Source: JANNMJ01 sp031397815 (GTDB lineage: Bacteria > Bacteroidota > Bacteroidia > Cytophagales > Hymenobacteraceae). Taken from it: a DNA stretch of 47,338 nt. The stretch is taken from the NCBI GenBank assembly GCA_031397815.1, contig JANNMJ010000233.1:1-47338 (forward strand), read 5' to 3'. Position numbers and translations under genes: made by a program. Below the pieces are notes generated by a model. That model did no database searches. It had not been told where the DNA came from and saw only the letters and a program-made list of their open reading frames with translations. This document shows positions 10,501-16,908 of the stretch, piece after piece (position 1 is the stretch's first letter; the number at the start of each line of letters is the position of its first letter).

Positions 10501-11778
10501 CGCCATCGGCGCCACCACAGTCAGCGCCGAGCTGAACCACGGTCCAAACTGACCGTCTTGGCCGCGCAGACGGATTCTCAAGGAATAGGCACCGGCGCTG
10601 AGGCCGACCACGCGGTTGTTCACCACGGATTCCACGGCATCATCGAAAGCTCCATCAAGAGCCGCCACCGCCTGAACGGTGCCGTTCAAGTCGACTTCTC
10701 CGCTCTGGATGCGGATCGTGCGCGTCGCCATCGGCGACACCACCGTGAGGGCGCTCGTGAAGGCGCTGCCCCAAGTGCCGTCTACGGCTTGCATCTCGAT
10801 GCTGAGCGAATGCGCGCCGACGCTCAGGCCGGAAGCGCCGTTCGCTACGGCGGTTTCCAGCGCGTCGTCGAACGCGCCATCGGCGGCAGTCATCGTCGTT
10901 TTGGCGCCGGAATCGAACCAAAACCGCGCGCTCTGCGCGCGCATCGGCCGCGCCATGAAGGCAGGGCCATTGATGCCTAAGTTGTATTTGGTATCGAGGT
11001 ATGTTTCAACCTGCGTGATTTCCGAGGCCGTCAGCACGCGGTTGTACATCACAACTTCGGCAATCTGGCCGGTGAACTCGCGTCCGCTGTTTATCCAGTT
11101 TCCCACCCGAAAAGCGGAGGGCGTACCAAACGAGTTGGTGCTGCTGGTAGCCGTAAGCTCATTAACGCCGTTCGCCCGGCTCATCACCGTGCCGCCATTG
11201 ACGTGGGTGCCCGTCAGGAGGTTGAACGCTGTGGGGTAGAGCTGCTGGGTCGCGTAGCCGTTGTTGTAGAACTTATTGGTCTGCCCGGCATCCTGCTGCA
11301 CCACGAACCGCACGCTGCTGTTGTGCGAGTAGTCGAAGAGGTCGGCGTACGCCTTCTGCGTAGTAGCTGGCTTCGCGACGATGAAGTACGAGTAGCTCGT
11401 CTGCGCGCCCAGTAAATCAACGCTGGCGTTCGATTGCAGAAAATCATCGGTGCCGTCGAGGGTCAGGGCGGGCTTGCCGTTGGCGGCATTGGCCGTAAAG
11501 GCGGGCCGCATTGTGGCCGTAGCCTGTTCGACGTGGAAGCCGTTGCCGCTCTGGTCGGCCCACGCGCTCACCGTCCCGCCGCTGGCGGTAACGCCGAGGT
11601 CGGCTTTCAGATGCAGCCGCAGCCCGCTCGTCACGGGCAGTGCTTGGGCGTGCGCGCGGCCCGTGAACAGCGCCAGCAGCACAATGGCTGCTAGCGCCGC
11701 GCCGAGCAGGCGCAGCAGGGTGGGGGGCCAGGGCCGCGCCGGGGCGCGACCGTGCCCGGTCATTCGAAACGCTTTCAT
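1522..11778 (-). CDS. Giant (3418 residue) T9SS-exported repeat protein with LamG, Ig-like and beta-helix regions
   Basis: The order of parts is as follows. A signal peptide (about residues 1-45, ending GRAHAQ). A LamG-like domain (about 48-270). Five copies of an ~80-residue repeat containing PMATR-x-IRI and DGQFGPWFSS (about 275-655). Alternating Ig/PKD-like domains (SNSPVxxGxTxxLxVTGAPxGS, YAWTGP, GTYQVxVxxxGC) and C-A-G-starting modules (about 660-1598). About 20 copies of a ~62-residue beta-strand repeat (NNTVNLTLNQNIxVxGN, then N-x-G) starting after FTWVGGADSNW (about 1599-2830). A Gly/Asn-rich linker (about 2829-2877). A ~400-residue Bacteroidota surface-protein region. Last, a type A T9SS sorting domain (about 3327-3418: YPNPAS, ATLVDALGRDL, GVYTLRL). 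It should be exported across the outer membrane and attached or released. The role is probably adhesion or surface coating; no enzyme motif was seen. It starts 24 bases after the beta-helix gene and is likely cotranscribed with it. Confidence 0.9.
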   Translation of the reverse strand: MKAFRMTGHGRAPARPWPPTLLRLLGAALAAIVLLALFTGRAHAQALPVTSGLRLHLKADLGVTASGGTVSAWADQSGNGFHVEQATATMRPAFTANAANGKPALTLDGTDDFLQSNASVDLLGAQTSYSYFIVAKPATTQKAYADLFDYSHNSSVRFVVQQDAGQTNKFYNNGYATQQLYPTAFNLLTGTHVNGGTVMSRANGVNELTATSSTNSFGTPSAFRVGNWINSGREFTGQIAEVVMYNRVLTASEITQVETYLDTKYNLGINGPAFMARPMRAQSARFWFDSGAKTTMTAADGAFDDALETAVANGASGLSVGAHSLSIEMQAVDGTWGSAFTSALTVVSPMATRTIRIQSGEVDLNGTVQAVAALDGAFDDAVESVVNNRVVGLSAGAYSLRIRLRGQDGQFGPWFSSALTVVAPMATRNIRIQSGEVQLGVAAAVPVVAIDGSFNDAIESVVRNALAAGATAGPQVLRVRLQGQDGQFGPWFSSVLTVVAPMATRTLRITAGEVQLGAAAAVPVVAIDGAFDEVVESVVRNAISAGATAGPQLLRVRLQGQDGQFGPWFSSVLTVVAPMPTRLVRIQEGRVWWNADLANAVPLAVINGSLNAAVATATGVLPTGSLLPGAQALRVQLKGEDGQWGNTFTTAVVIQACTPLATPVASSGQYIYYQGQTLQLNSTTVSGATYEWRGPNGFTSTTQNPQIVNATLAAGGTYWVRTIGPAPDRCPSPEDSVNVRVLPLVTITTDAVLPTSICAGSSFNVGYDVTSGTLLSGNQLRVQLSDNAGDFTAATIIGGPVTSTAASGSIPVTIPAGVTPGTQYRIRVIASSPATNGANNGAALTISTPFSVTANSNSPIFAGSTLNLSVASAPSGATFAWTGPNGFTSAIATPQIINATTAATGTYQVVVTRGACTSTSTVAVTVNTSGTVTIGTINPTSYCAGTAISVPYTISGTFTGGNVFTAQLSNASGSFASPITLGALSSTAAGTINGTVPAGTPAGTGYRIRILSTAPVSTSAVNSTDLAITDVTATVASSNSPVALGATITLSVTGAPVGSTFAWTGPGTIQNAGTANASVLNAQPSNIGTYQVLVSKDGCSVTRSVTVDFTTAIYTDAIAGGTAFCAGGEVTVNFRSTGAYVSPAPFVAGNTFYARVVDPANGNVLGTIGTLNQGGSIFNRSISGTWPAGIGAGPFRVRVDSDQPGITGTTTTANITLTDVVSTVIGSNSPVAAGGTITLTATGAPAGSTYAWTGPGTILNATTATASVTNAQVANSGTYQVIVTRNGCSTTKTVSVTVNPSASVITTGTISPTTYCAGGTVSVPFTVSGGAFNTGNVFTAQLLDSLGSVLGTIGTVSGTTGSTITGTIPASAPYSLRDRIRVIGSNPATTGSVNAQDLTIIQLGGATAVSNSPVANGGTVQLNVTGVPAASLNSYVWSKISGGGTFSSTLRNPTISGATTANSGTYQVVVSRGGCSVTRTVSVTVQPPVVTNTVTTTGPASGTYCAGSPIYVDFTTTGTFAANNVFTAQLSDANGSFASPVTIGTANGPGAGSGQIGGPIPVGTPAGTGYLVRILSSNPNLIGTTSGPLTVSATAFTWVGGADSNWNNPANWSCGVVPGQNDDVTINPGGNSPVVGVGGGVVRSITINLNTTLTVNATFTVWGNVVNHGTIGAGSGSGWVWAGTGGSWTVSGSGVYNFWNVTVNNTVNLTINQNINVRGNIANGGTLTQPWNYYLYYYGPGTISGNPSTWGTFYVPTGGSVNWNTGITAWGIYNGGSLNPGTSGFTFGAGGGGAGSMGGPGSNAIPFYDVTFNNPAGVNQLSDVELFHFWTNNYTFNPGTRRVTFTGPGTVINGPNVVFYDIVINATANVTLNVDIIIRGDLINDGSFNCGTRRVTFDGTTQLIGGSVVTNFFDITFNNTVNLTLNQNIIVDGDWLNTGTFSGVGYYVLFSGTGAQTVGGAGSTRFGTVRWNNAAGVSLTSPIRVAGDFAYLGGGWNAGGFPVTFDGTAGQNILGPSNPVFAGLVNNNTSVGGLALATNIRATGNLSGTGRFCGCGFETWLSGGTQTISGPGRWDFHHIRINATVNVTLNTDIYVYGNWFCDGPFNPNGFTVYFDGTISQLIHGPAITNFYHLVINNTLNVTLNQTIRVRGNFGGPGVLLGDGWFTIFDGTAAQTVNTGAGTRFGHVTFANGTGVSLGSNIGLTGNFLNTAGFIGTGRTVGFYGTGTQTVNGAGIVFGNAYTAPGATASLGVPVSFGGNLTNDGAWLANTHACTFTGAACVIGGANAPLFYHLYIELNAQVTLAVNIHLTGDLRHHGTFVPGTRRCTFGGTLPQRIYGTATVFNFYDITVNTNAVVNVETDIHCWHDLLNNGTINWPTCRVVYFDGTTLQTIGGTTVTRFCGITVNNPGGTVTLGQNIRCSGDFRDNGGWRGNGYTTTFDGGGAQGIYGQAGGGTSFGGLTFNNGSGAGATLFGPIALTGDFRNTAGFNAGGFGVTFGGNGTQNVYGPSQVVFHHLIIDVAATLQLNLDIRLTGNWTNRNIFLPNGWRVWFIGTVAQLINGPAVTNFFHITINNTVSVSLSHDIRIRGNFIDNGVFCGCGHLTTFDGTAPQTITCNSGNTRFHDITFANPTGVTLLGAIGVTGNWVNNGGFNAGGQLVLFAGTGAQTIGGSALTTFHGWRNTNNSAAGVSLIRDAAWTGDWTNDGRYCGCGFTSSFVGTTPQTITCNTLQSAFHHITLSNTSTGGVRLGGDIGVTGNWHVTGLFFPVTYTVHFTGTAGQTITRGGLMLHCQFYGIRIVNNTTAGVSLGTNCPLYVSGPFTNNGTFGLNGNGIWANGGTGGNGSGGNGAGGHLGGGGAAGGGGGNGAGGQAFGGSSPTTFGNWTMQNPGGATCAGPGGFGVQQVLTMAPNCGNLACGNAVTLLSNATGTGMIVNTPTGGVCTGLGTMVRFVNSGATAPGYRHYSSPMRAGTATVNEFADDLPVFNLNPAFNSATNPNAVTPFPTLFQYDDSRIPSTAQVFDRGWMVPASASAPMISGKGYSAQTNANTVVDITGTFQTGNVTTPTLTRGAYTASGWNLVGNPYPAPMDWRLVTKPGTVNNALYIHKPTGRYTGTFASWVNGVAQNGGDPVLSAMQGFFVRVNAPGSTTLTFTDAARLTTWTNPTFWRPAATVAETRPLIRLVVTAPVSGKADETVLYFEQGATRAFDRDYDAGKPLLSGGGYPTVWSVNGTESFAINGLPEADLTNGNVIPLAVRVPADGQYVLSARQLLNLPAGAPVWLEDRQLGTVRNLAIDSVYAFSMLAANTTPRFFLNVGRGMPTGTSAALDLAAARLGVYPNPASADLTVRLEGLPNGIGTLTATLVDALGRDLLTTTLRPELGTAEQTLDVRELPQGVYTLRLKPAANTGFAGWARKVVLSR
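3290..6985 (-). repeat. About twenty degenerate ~62-residue beta-strand repeats inside the giant gene
   Basis: Each unit follows the pattern F-x-x-I/V-x-F/I-N-N-x(3)-V-x-L-x(3)-I-x-V-x-G-N/D-F/W-x-N-x-G, then a Gly/Thr segment such as TFDGTxxQxI. The units have diverged in sequence, so the array is old or under selection for the fold rather than freshly amplified. A right-handed beta-helix or solenoid is the likely structure. Confidence 0.75.
9815..10960 (-). repeat. Five tandem ~80-residue repeats near the N-terminus of the giant protein
   Basis: DNA units of about 225-237 bases recur, each encoding PMATRxxRIxxGEV, a DGAFDDAVESVV-like segment, LRVRLxGQDGQFGPWFSS and LTVVAPM. The three middle units are the most alike, suggesting fairly recent duplication compared with the beta-strand array. 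Confidence 0.8.
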
Positions 11779-11802
11779 CGGAAATCCTTGAAAAGCGATA
11801 GC

Positions 11803-13077
11803 CTAGCGGTCGAAACCGTCGGCCTTGACCTGAATCGAGCCGCCTTGCTGAACCGAGCGCGGCGCCCGCAGCAGGTACACGCGCCCGCCTTGGTTGTTGG
11901 CGGCCGTCGCGTTCACGAACGGGTGGAAGTTGGCCAGCGTAAACGAGCCGCCGAACGCGCCCACATCGCCGCGCGTGAGGTTGATGTCGGTGTACTCGGG
12001 GTCGGTCGGGCCGCCGTTCACGGCGTCTCCGGCAGCGGCGCCGGTCGCGGCCGTCACGGTGGCGGTTGAGGTCGATTTATTCGTGCCGTTGTTCGGAACG
12101 GCTATGCTGGAGAAGGTGTAGCCCCGGAAAATATTGTACGCGAACGTGTAGTTATTCACGCCGCCCGCTTGCGTTATGATGTTCGTACCGTTGCCGTTGG
12201 CATTGTTGCTGACCACCAGATTCGCCACGAACACCGTGTTGTTGAGCGGGCTGTTGAGGTAGAAGGCATAGCGGCCACTGCCGAAGTTCTGATTGCCTTG
12301 GTCATACACCGTATTGTTGACCATCGAGTTGGTGCCCCCGGCGGCCGTAGCGGCCCGCTGCCCACTCATGTAGAACCCGTAGTTGAACACGTTGGTAACG
12401 GCATTCAAAAGCAGGTAATTATTGGAGCAGAAGATGTAGTGCTGGCTCGAAGAAAGCTCAATCGCCGAATGGGCGTTCGTGTTGTTCCCCCGAATCTTAT
12501 TACCGACAACCCAAATCGAGTCCGTCGAAACAGGCACGGCCTCGTCGGTCGTGTAGATTACCTGCGCTTCAGTGGCACCATCAATGTAATTGCCAATGAC
12601 TTTGCCGTAGCGAAACCACACCGAGCCGTAAATCGAGTCGGCGGCAACCAGCACGTTGTAGTTGTTCGTGTTGAAGTTCACATCGCCCTTCACCACCGAG
12701 CTAAGTAGCTGAAACGTCGAGCGCCCCACGCCCGGCCCGGCGATACCGGCCGCTATGTCACCGGCAATATTGCGCAAGCCGATAATCGTCAGCTTCTTCT
12801 GCGCGCTGCTCGGCGAGAACGTCCAGTTCCCAACGCAGTCAAACGTATCGCCTTCATCGGCGCACGCAATCGTGAGGCTCTTCGTGATGGTGAGGGTCTC
12901 GCCGTAGGGAATGGCTTTGGGCTTCACCAGAATGCGGTCGCCGTCGGCGGCGGCGGCAATGGCGGCGCCAATCGTGGCGTGGTTGCCGCCCGGCCCGACC
13001 GTGATGTCAGCCGCTAAAGCCGAGGTTGCGAGGCTGAGCGCGCCCAGCAGAAAGGTGGAGGTAAAGAGCTTCTTCAT
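11803..13077 (-). CDS. Secreted right-handed beta-helix protein
   Basis: The 424-residue product starts with a strong signal peptide (MKKLFTSTFLLGALSLATSALA). The ATG at 13077 was chosen over an upstream in-frame ATG because it gives this peptide at the very N-terminus. The mature start, DITVGPGGNHATIGAAIAAA and GDRILVKP, is the usual opening of pectate-lyase-like parallel beta-helix (NosD/CASH-type) proteins, followed by Asn-rich coils (NNTVYDQGNQNFG, NNTVFVANLVVSNNA). No catalytic pectate-lyase residues could be identified and no T9SS C-terminal domain is present, so it may be periplasmic or work as a surface scaffold. It is the first gene of the likely operon with the giant T9SS protein, 24 bases downstream, which suggests a shared role at the cell surface. 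Confidence 0.8.
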   Translation of the reverse strand: MKKLFTSTFLLGALSLATSALAADITVGPGGNHATIGAAIAAAADGDRILVKPKAIPYGETLTITKSLTIACADEGDTFDCVGNWTFSPSSAQKKLTIIGLRNIAGDIAAGIAGPGVGRSTFQLLSSVVKGDVNFNTNNYNVLVAADSIYGSVWFRYGKVIGNYIDGATEAQVIYTTDEAVPVSTDSIWVVGNKIRGNNTNAHSAIELSSSQHYIFCSNNYLLLNAVTNVFNYGFYMSGQRAATAAGGTNSMVNNTVYDQGNQNFGSGRYAFYLNSPLNNTVFVANLVVSNNANGNGTNIITQAGGVNNYTFAYNIFRGYTFSSIAVPNNGTNKSTSTATVTAATGAAAGDAVNGGPTDPEYTDINLTRGDVGAFGGSFTLANFHPFVNATAANNQGGRVYLLRAPRSVQQGGSIQVKADGFDR

Positions 13078-13305
13078 CACGAAAAGCGGGGGGGATTGGG
13101 GTTGAAAATGATGCCTGCACAACTGCATCCGACTGCCTGAAATCGGGCAGTTTGCAGCACATCAAAATTCCGGCTTCATATAGGTCTTTGGCAATCCGTA
13201 CTGCCCCGCATTTTTTCCCCCGGCGCGTATCCGTACCAGTACGGAGGCGGGCCGGGGCTTGGAAAATATTTTTTCGCGATGTGTAGGAAATCTCAAACCC
13301 TTGCT

Positions 13306-13313
13306 TAGTTTTG
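13306..13313 (+). promoter_or_regulatory. Candidate -7 promoter element (TAGTTTTG) of the phhA leader
   Basis: The sequence fits the Bacteroidota -7 consensus TAnnTTTG exactly, but no good -33 TTG lies 19-21 bases upstream. It would start a transcript near 13320, giving phhA a leader of about 260 bases that includes the mini-ORF and the hairpin at 13514-13542. The stretch 13078-13305 holds no gene; it contains a 6-bp-stem hairpin at 13132-13151. Confidence 0.4.
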
Positions 13314-13403
13314 CGGCAGAAGTCCGGTCGCCTTCGGCCGCTTCGCTCTTTTCTTCGCTTCCGCCCAATGCGCGCGTTCCAGACATATAATTGGCATCCC
13401 GTG

Positions 13404-13469
13404 ATGATGGCCTTCCGCTGTGGAGGTCCGGAGTCGTGCGGTTGCGTGTGTCGGGAGAAGAAGAGTTAG
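13404..13469 (+). CDS. Cys-rich 21-codon mini-ORF in the phhA leader (possible leader peptide)
   Basis: Two consecutive ATG codons open a short frame ending in TAG at 13467. The 21-residue product contains CGGPESCGCVC, i.e. four cysteines in eleven residues, and a basic tail (CREKKS). It ends 45 bases before an intrinsic-terminator hairpin that itself lies 40 bases before phhA. The order promoter, short peptide, terminator and gene is that of an attenuator. Cysteine rather than phenylalanine codons are enriched, so if it senses anything it would be cysteine or sulfur supply, or a metal. It may also be a chance frame. I do not recognise the peptide. Confidence 0.35.
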   Translation: MMAFRCGGPESCGCVCREKKS

Positions 13470-13513
13470 AAGCTACAGAACGGTACTTCACTTCCCCGCC
13501 TCGTTTTTCCCCG

Positions 13514-13542
13514 CCCGACTCCCCACAGGAGCCGGGTTTTTT
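13514..13542 (+). terminator. Intrinsic terminator / attenuator hairpin before phhA
   Basis: A 9-bp stem with one mismatch (13514-13522 with 13528-13536, loop CCACA) is followed directly by six T. No other promoter is visible between this hairpin and the phhA ATG at 13583, so transcripts reaching phhA from the upstream promoter must read through it. Confidence 0.65.
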
Positions 13543-13582
13543 GTTTTCCGGCCCTTTCCATTTTCATTTCCACATTCCTCCG

Positions 13583-14464
13583 ATGCACCCGATGCACACC
13601 CGTCCCGCCACTTCCAACGCCGTCGCTTCCTCGCCCTACACCGCCGAGGAGTGCCTGACCTGGCGGATCCTTTTCGACCGTCAGACCGCCCTGCTCTACC
13701 GGCGCGCCCCGGCTGCCTTCTTCGAAGGCTTACGGGCGTTGGGGCTGAGCAAGGAAGCTCCACCCGACTTACGGGTGCTGAGCGAACGGTTGCAGAGCCT
13801 CACCGGCTGGTCGCTGGTGCCGGCGCGCGGCCGTATCTCCGACGAAACGTACCTCGAAATGCTCGCCGACCGCAAGCTGCCGGTCGCGACGTGGCTGCGG
13901 GCGCGGCGCGATACCGAGTTCCTGCCCGGCCCCGACCTCTTCCACGACGTTTTCGGTCACCTCCCGCTCCTCGCCGCCGAGCCGACGTATGCGGCTTTCC
14001 TCGCGCAAGTGGGGCAATTGGCGCGGCAACAGCACGTCCTCGGCTCCCGCGCGGCGCCGTGGCTGACGCGCCTGCTGTGGCACACCACCGAGTTCGGCCT
14101 CTTGACGGGCGCCGACGGTCGGCGGGTGGTCATCGGCGCGGGCCTGCTGTCGAGCGCCGCCGAGCTGCACTTCGCCCTCGCCCCTGATGCCGAAGAGCTG
14201 ACGCCGCGCCGCCTCGGTTTTTCGGTGCCCGATATCCTCGCCTCACCAGTAGTGCGGGCCGAGTTTCAGCCGAAATACTTCGAGCTGAGCGGCTGGGAGC
14301 AATTGCTTTCCGGCTTTGCCGAAGTCGCCACGCGCTTGAGCGCCCCCGGTTCTCCGGCTCCGGTGGTTAGCGCGGCGACGGTCACTGCAACCGCACCGGC
14401 CGCTGCACCGGTAACTGCAAGCATCGCTGCCGTTCCGGTGCGTCCGGCTCTGGTAGCTGCCTAA
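13583..14464 (+). CDS. phhA: Phenylalanine 4-monooxygenase (aromatic amino acid hydroxylase)
   Basis: This non-heme iron, tetrahydropterin-dependent enzyme converts phenylalanine to tyrosine in the cytoplasm. The 293-residue length fits the bacterial single-domain type. The iron ligands are visible: His121 and His126 in PDLFHDVFGHLPLL and Glu170 in WHTTEFGLL. The ATG at 13583 was chosen because the upstream in-frame extension is low-complexity (Phe/His/Pro-rich) and lies in the leader with its terminator; a second ATG at 13592 is also possible. After residue ~255 there is an Ala/Pro/Val-rich tail of about 38 residues, probably disordered. It stands alone on the plus strand between minus-strand units, with a bidirectional terminator behind it. 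The leader suggests regulation by attenuation or read-through. Confidence 0.93.
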   Translation: MHPMHTRPATSNAVASSPYTAEECLTWRILFDRQTALLYRRAPAAFFEGLRALGLSKEAPPDLRVLSERLQSLTGWSLVPARGRISDETYLEMLADRKLPVATWLRARRDTEFLPGPDLFHDVFGHLPLLAAEPTYAAFLAQVGQLARQQHVLGSRAAPWLTRLLWHTTEFGLLTGADGRRVVIGAGLLSSAAELHFALAPDAEELTPRRLGFSVPDILASPVVRAEFQPKYFELSGWEQLLSGFAEVATRLSAPGSPAPVVSAATVTATAPAAAPVTASIAAVPVRPALVAA

Positions 14465-14554
14465 ATGGACACTTTCCGTCGGCTTGTCTGTGAGCGGGCT
14501 GCCCCCGACGACTTCGATTTTAACTAACCTTTCTGAGCTTACCCCCCAAACTTA

Positions 14555-14590
14555 GCCCCTTGCTACAGCCCAACGGCTGCGGCAAGGGGC
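14555..14590. terminator. Bidirectional terminator between phhA and the cation efflux gene
   Basis: A long stem (GCCCCTTGC with GCAAGGGGC, extended by CAGCC/GGCTG inside) sits between two convergent genes. T-runs are modest on both sides, but position and stem strength support termination in both directions. Confidence 0.7.
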
Positions 14591-14623
14591 GAATGGTTTT
14601 CAGACGGAGCCGGCAGGGCGTTT

Positions 14624-15529
14624 CTACGCGTGAGCTTCGATATAAATCCGCTTCACTTCCGGATGCGCAGCGCGAATATTAGCTTCGAGCCGGTTGGTCG
14701 AGGCCTCGATTTCGACCGTCGTGAGGGTGGGGCGGAAGCTGGCATTCAGCACAAGCAGCACTTCGCTGGGGCCGAAATGCATCGTGAGTGGGTCGACAAT
14801 CGAGTTGATATCGGGGTCGGCGAGGGCCATTGCCCGGATTTCTTCCACCAGCGCCGGGTCAGCGGCTTCGCCGATTAAAAGGCCTTTGGTTTCTTTCACC
14901 AGCGAGACGGCGACACCAATCAGCACCAGCCCAATCACGACAGAAGCGGCACCGTCGATGTGCGGCTCGTGCAGCCAGTAGCCGAGGGCGGTGCCCAGAC
15001 CGGCAATCGTGAGGCCGAGCAGCGCCGCCACGTTCTCATACAATACGGCAAATACGCCGGGGTCTTTGCTCCCGCGAATGGCTTGCCAGTAGGTCTGTAG
15101 GCCTTTTGAGGCCTTCACCTGCTTGATAATAACGACGGTGGAAATTCCTTCGAAAATGAACGCCGCCGCCAGTGTCGCAAAGTTCCAGCCGATATTCTGC
15201 TGCGGCTCAGGGTGCTGAAAGTGCGTGATGCCTTCGTAAACCGACATTCCGCCGCCAATCGCGAAGAGCATAATCGCCACAATCAGCGACCAGAAATAAT
15301 ATTCCTTGCCGTAGCCGAACGGGTGCGTGGCATCGGCCGGGCGTTGGCCGCGGCTCATCCCGAGCAACAGTAAAACCGAGTTTCCTGAATCAACCACCGA
15401 GTGGATGCCCTCTGAGAGCATCGCCGAGGAACCGGTGAAATAAGCAGCTACAAACTTGGTGGCCGCAATAGCCAGATTGGCGCCGAGCGCAGCAAAAATG
15501 CCCGCTTTGGAAGAGGATGAAGATGCCAT
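14624..15529 (-). CDS. Cation diffusion facilitator (CDF) family transporter
   Basis: The 301-residue inner-membrane protein has about six transmembrane helices in the first 210 residues and a C-terminal cytoplasmic domain. CDF proteins export divalent metals such as Zn, Mn or Fe by proton antiport. Family landmarks are TGSSAMLSEGIHSVVDSGN in helix 2, HPFGYGKEYYFWSL after helix 3, and a second metal-site region near YENVAALLGL and HEPHIDGAAS. In helix 2 the usual H/D-x(3)-D arrangement appears as SEGIHSVVD and in helix 5 as YENVAALLG, so the metal specificity may differ from classic Zn exporters; the pattern recalls the SLC30A9-like branch. It follows the ABC1 kinase gene by 60 bases on the same strand. 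Confidence 0.88.
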   Translation of the reverse strand: MASSSSSKAGIFAALGANLAIAATKFVAAYFTGSSAMLSEGIHSVVDSGNSVLLLLGMSRGQRPADATHPFGYGKEYYFWSLIVAIMLFAIGGGMSVYEGITHFQHPEPQQNIGWNFATLAAAFIFEGISTVVIIKQVKASKGLQTYWQAIRGSKDPGVFAVLYENVAALLGLTIAGLGTALGYWLHEPHIDGAASVVIGLVLIGVAVSLVKETKGLLIGEAADPALVEEIRAMALADPDINSIVDPLTMHFGPSEVLLVLNASFRPTLTTVEIEASTNRLEANIRAAHPEVKRIYIEAHA

Positions 15530-15589
15530 TAAAACGAAAACCGAAGCACGAACCTACGGCGCCTTCTCCGGTGCCGCCGCCGATTCGGA

Positions 15590-16891
15590 CTAGCGTAACC
15601 GCGTTTTCAGGTCGCCGAGCAAGGTGTAAAGCCCGAAATACGCGCGGTTTACGTAGATAAAATGCTTCGAGCCGCGAGGTTCGCGCTGGCTCCGCAAGGT
15701 GGGATTGTTCGCGAATTCTTCGGCCAAAACATTGATTTCCTGCTGATACGCGGGGTCGCCAAAGTCGAAGTTGGGTTCGATGAACGGGCGGGCGAGGAGC
15801 GGCAGGGTTTGGTGGGCGATCTCGAAGATGAGCTGCCGCATTTCGGGCGTATCGGTCGGCCGGAGCACGTCGAGGGCGACCAGAACTGGCTCTAAAAGAG
15901 CGTCATCGGTGTAAACGGCGGGGTTCACGACGTCGAAGTACGCATCGTGAAAATCGGCCGGCACTTCCTTTACGCAGCCAAAATCGATCACAGCTACGGT
16001 GCCGCCGCCTTCGTCAGAAAAGAGAAAATTACCGGGGTGTGGGTCGGCGTGAACGGCGCGGAGGGTATGGAGCTGATGCGCGTAAAAATCCCAAAGCGCC
16101 TGCCCGATTTGGTCACGGACGGCTTGTGGGGGATTCGTATCGAGGAATTCCTTCAGATGACGGCCCGTGAGCCAGTCCATCGTCAGCACGCGCTCGCCGC
16201 TCAATTCCGGGTAATAATTGGCGAACTTGAGGCCGGGAATGTGCGCGCAGGCCGCGGCGAGGCGTTGCGAGCTGGTCAGCTCGCGGCGGTAATCAGTTTC
16301 TTCGAGGAGCTTGCTCTCGACCTCGACGATGTACTCGCGGAAATCGGCCTCGCTCAGCCCCAACACCCGAAAAGCGACGGGCTTGATGAGGTTCAGATCA
16401 GACTGAATACTCGCCGCGACGCCCGGATATTGCACTTTGACCGCCAACGTCCGCCCGTTCAGCTTCGCCTGATGCACTTGGCCGATACTTGCGGCAGCGC
16501 GGGCGGTCAGGTCGAACTCATCGAAAATCTCGCCCGGCGATTTACCCGTCGCTGCCCGAAACGTCTTCACTACGAGCGGCCCGCTCAGCGGCGGCGCCTG
16601 ATGCTGGGCGAGGGCGAAACGGTCGGCGTAGGCGCGGGGGAGGAGGCCGGTGCGGTCCATACTCAGCACCTGCGCAAACTTGAGCGCCCCGCCGCGCAGC
16701 TCGCTGAACGTATCGAAAAGGGTAGCGGCGTTGGCTTCATCCAGCTTCACCCGACTCGCCGCCGCCGTTTCCGCCGACCCCGTCGCCTGTCGCACGGCGT
16801 GCTTTACGTAGTTGGCGCCAACTCGGAACCCGGCGCCCGCGAGCTTCGCCGCACGGGCCACTTTGGAAGTTGGAAGGTCAGTGGAAGCCAT
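15590..16891 (-). CDS. ABC1/UbiB (AarF/COQ8-like) atypical kinase
   Basis: The 433-residue protein carries the ABC1-family signatures: the Ala-rich nucleotide loop (AAASIGQVHQA), a VAIK-like Lys (LAVKVQYPG), VHADPHPGNFL and the DFG equivalent (VIDFGCVKE). COQ8/UbiB proteins are ATPase/kinase-like and support quinone biosynthesis. The hallmark KxGQ motif reads KFAQ here (LKFAQVLSMD), a Gly to Ala change that I believe is common in Bacteroidota members of the family. No C-terminal membrane helix is obvious. It starts 17 bases after the TetR-fold gene, so the two form an operon, and the organism makes menaquinone (MenE at 41544). A role in quinone-linked lipid metabolism is plausible but inferred. 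Confidence 0.88.
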   Translation of the reverse strand: MASTDLPTSKVARAAKLAGAGFRVGANYVKHAVRQATGSAETAAASRVKLDEANAATLFDTFSELRGGALKFAQVLSMDRTGLLPRAYADRFALAQHQAPPLSGPLVVKTFRAATGKSPGEIFDEFDLTARAAASIGQVHQAKLNGRTLAVKVQYPGVAASIQSDLNLIKPVAFRVLGLSEADFREYIVEVESKLLEETDYRRELTSSQRLAAACAHIPGLKFANYYPELSGERVLTMDWLTGRHLKEFLDTNPPQAVRDQIGQALWDFYAHQLHTLRAVHADPHPGNFLFSDEGGGTVAVIDFGCVKEVPADFHDAYFDVVNPAVYTDDALLEPVLVALDVLRPTDTPEMRQLIFEIAHQTLPLLARPFIEPNFDFGDPAYQQEINVLAEEFANNPTLRSQREPRGSKHFIYVNRAYFGLYTLLGDLKTRLR

Positions 16892-16908
16892 AGAAGGCGG
16901 GAAAGAAA

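Noticed and set aside
13391..13582. Upstream in-frame extension of phhA (64 residues)
   Set aside because: It would be translated through an intrinsic terminator, is Phe/His/Pro-rich low complexity, and is absent from the conserved hydroxylase core.
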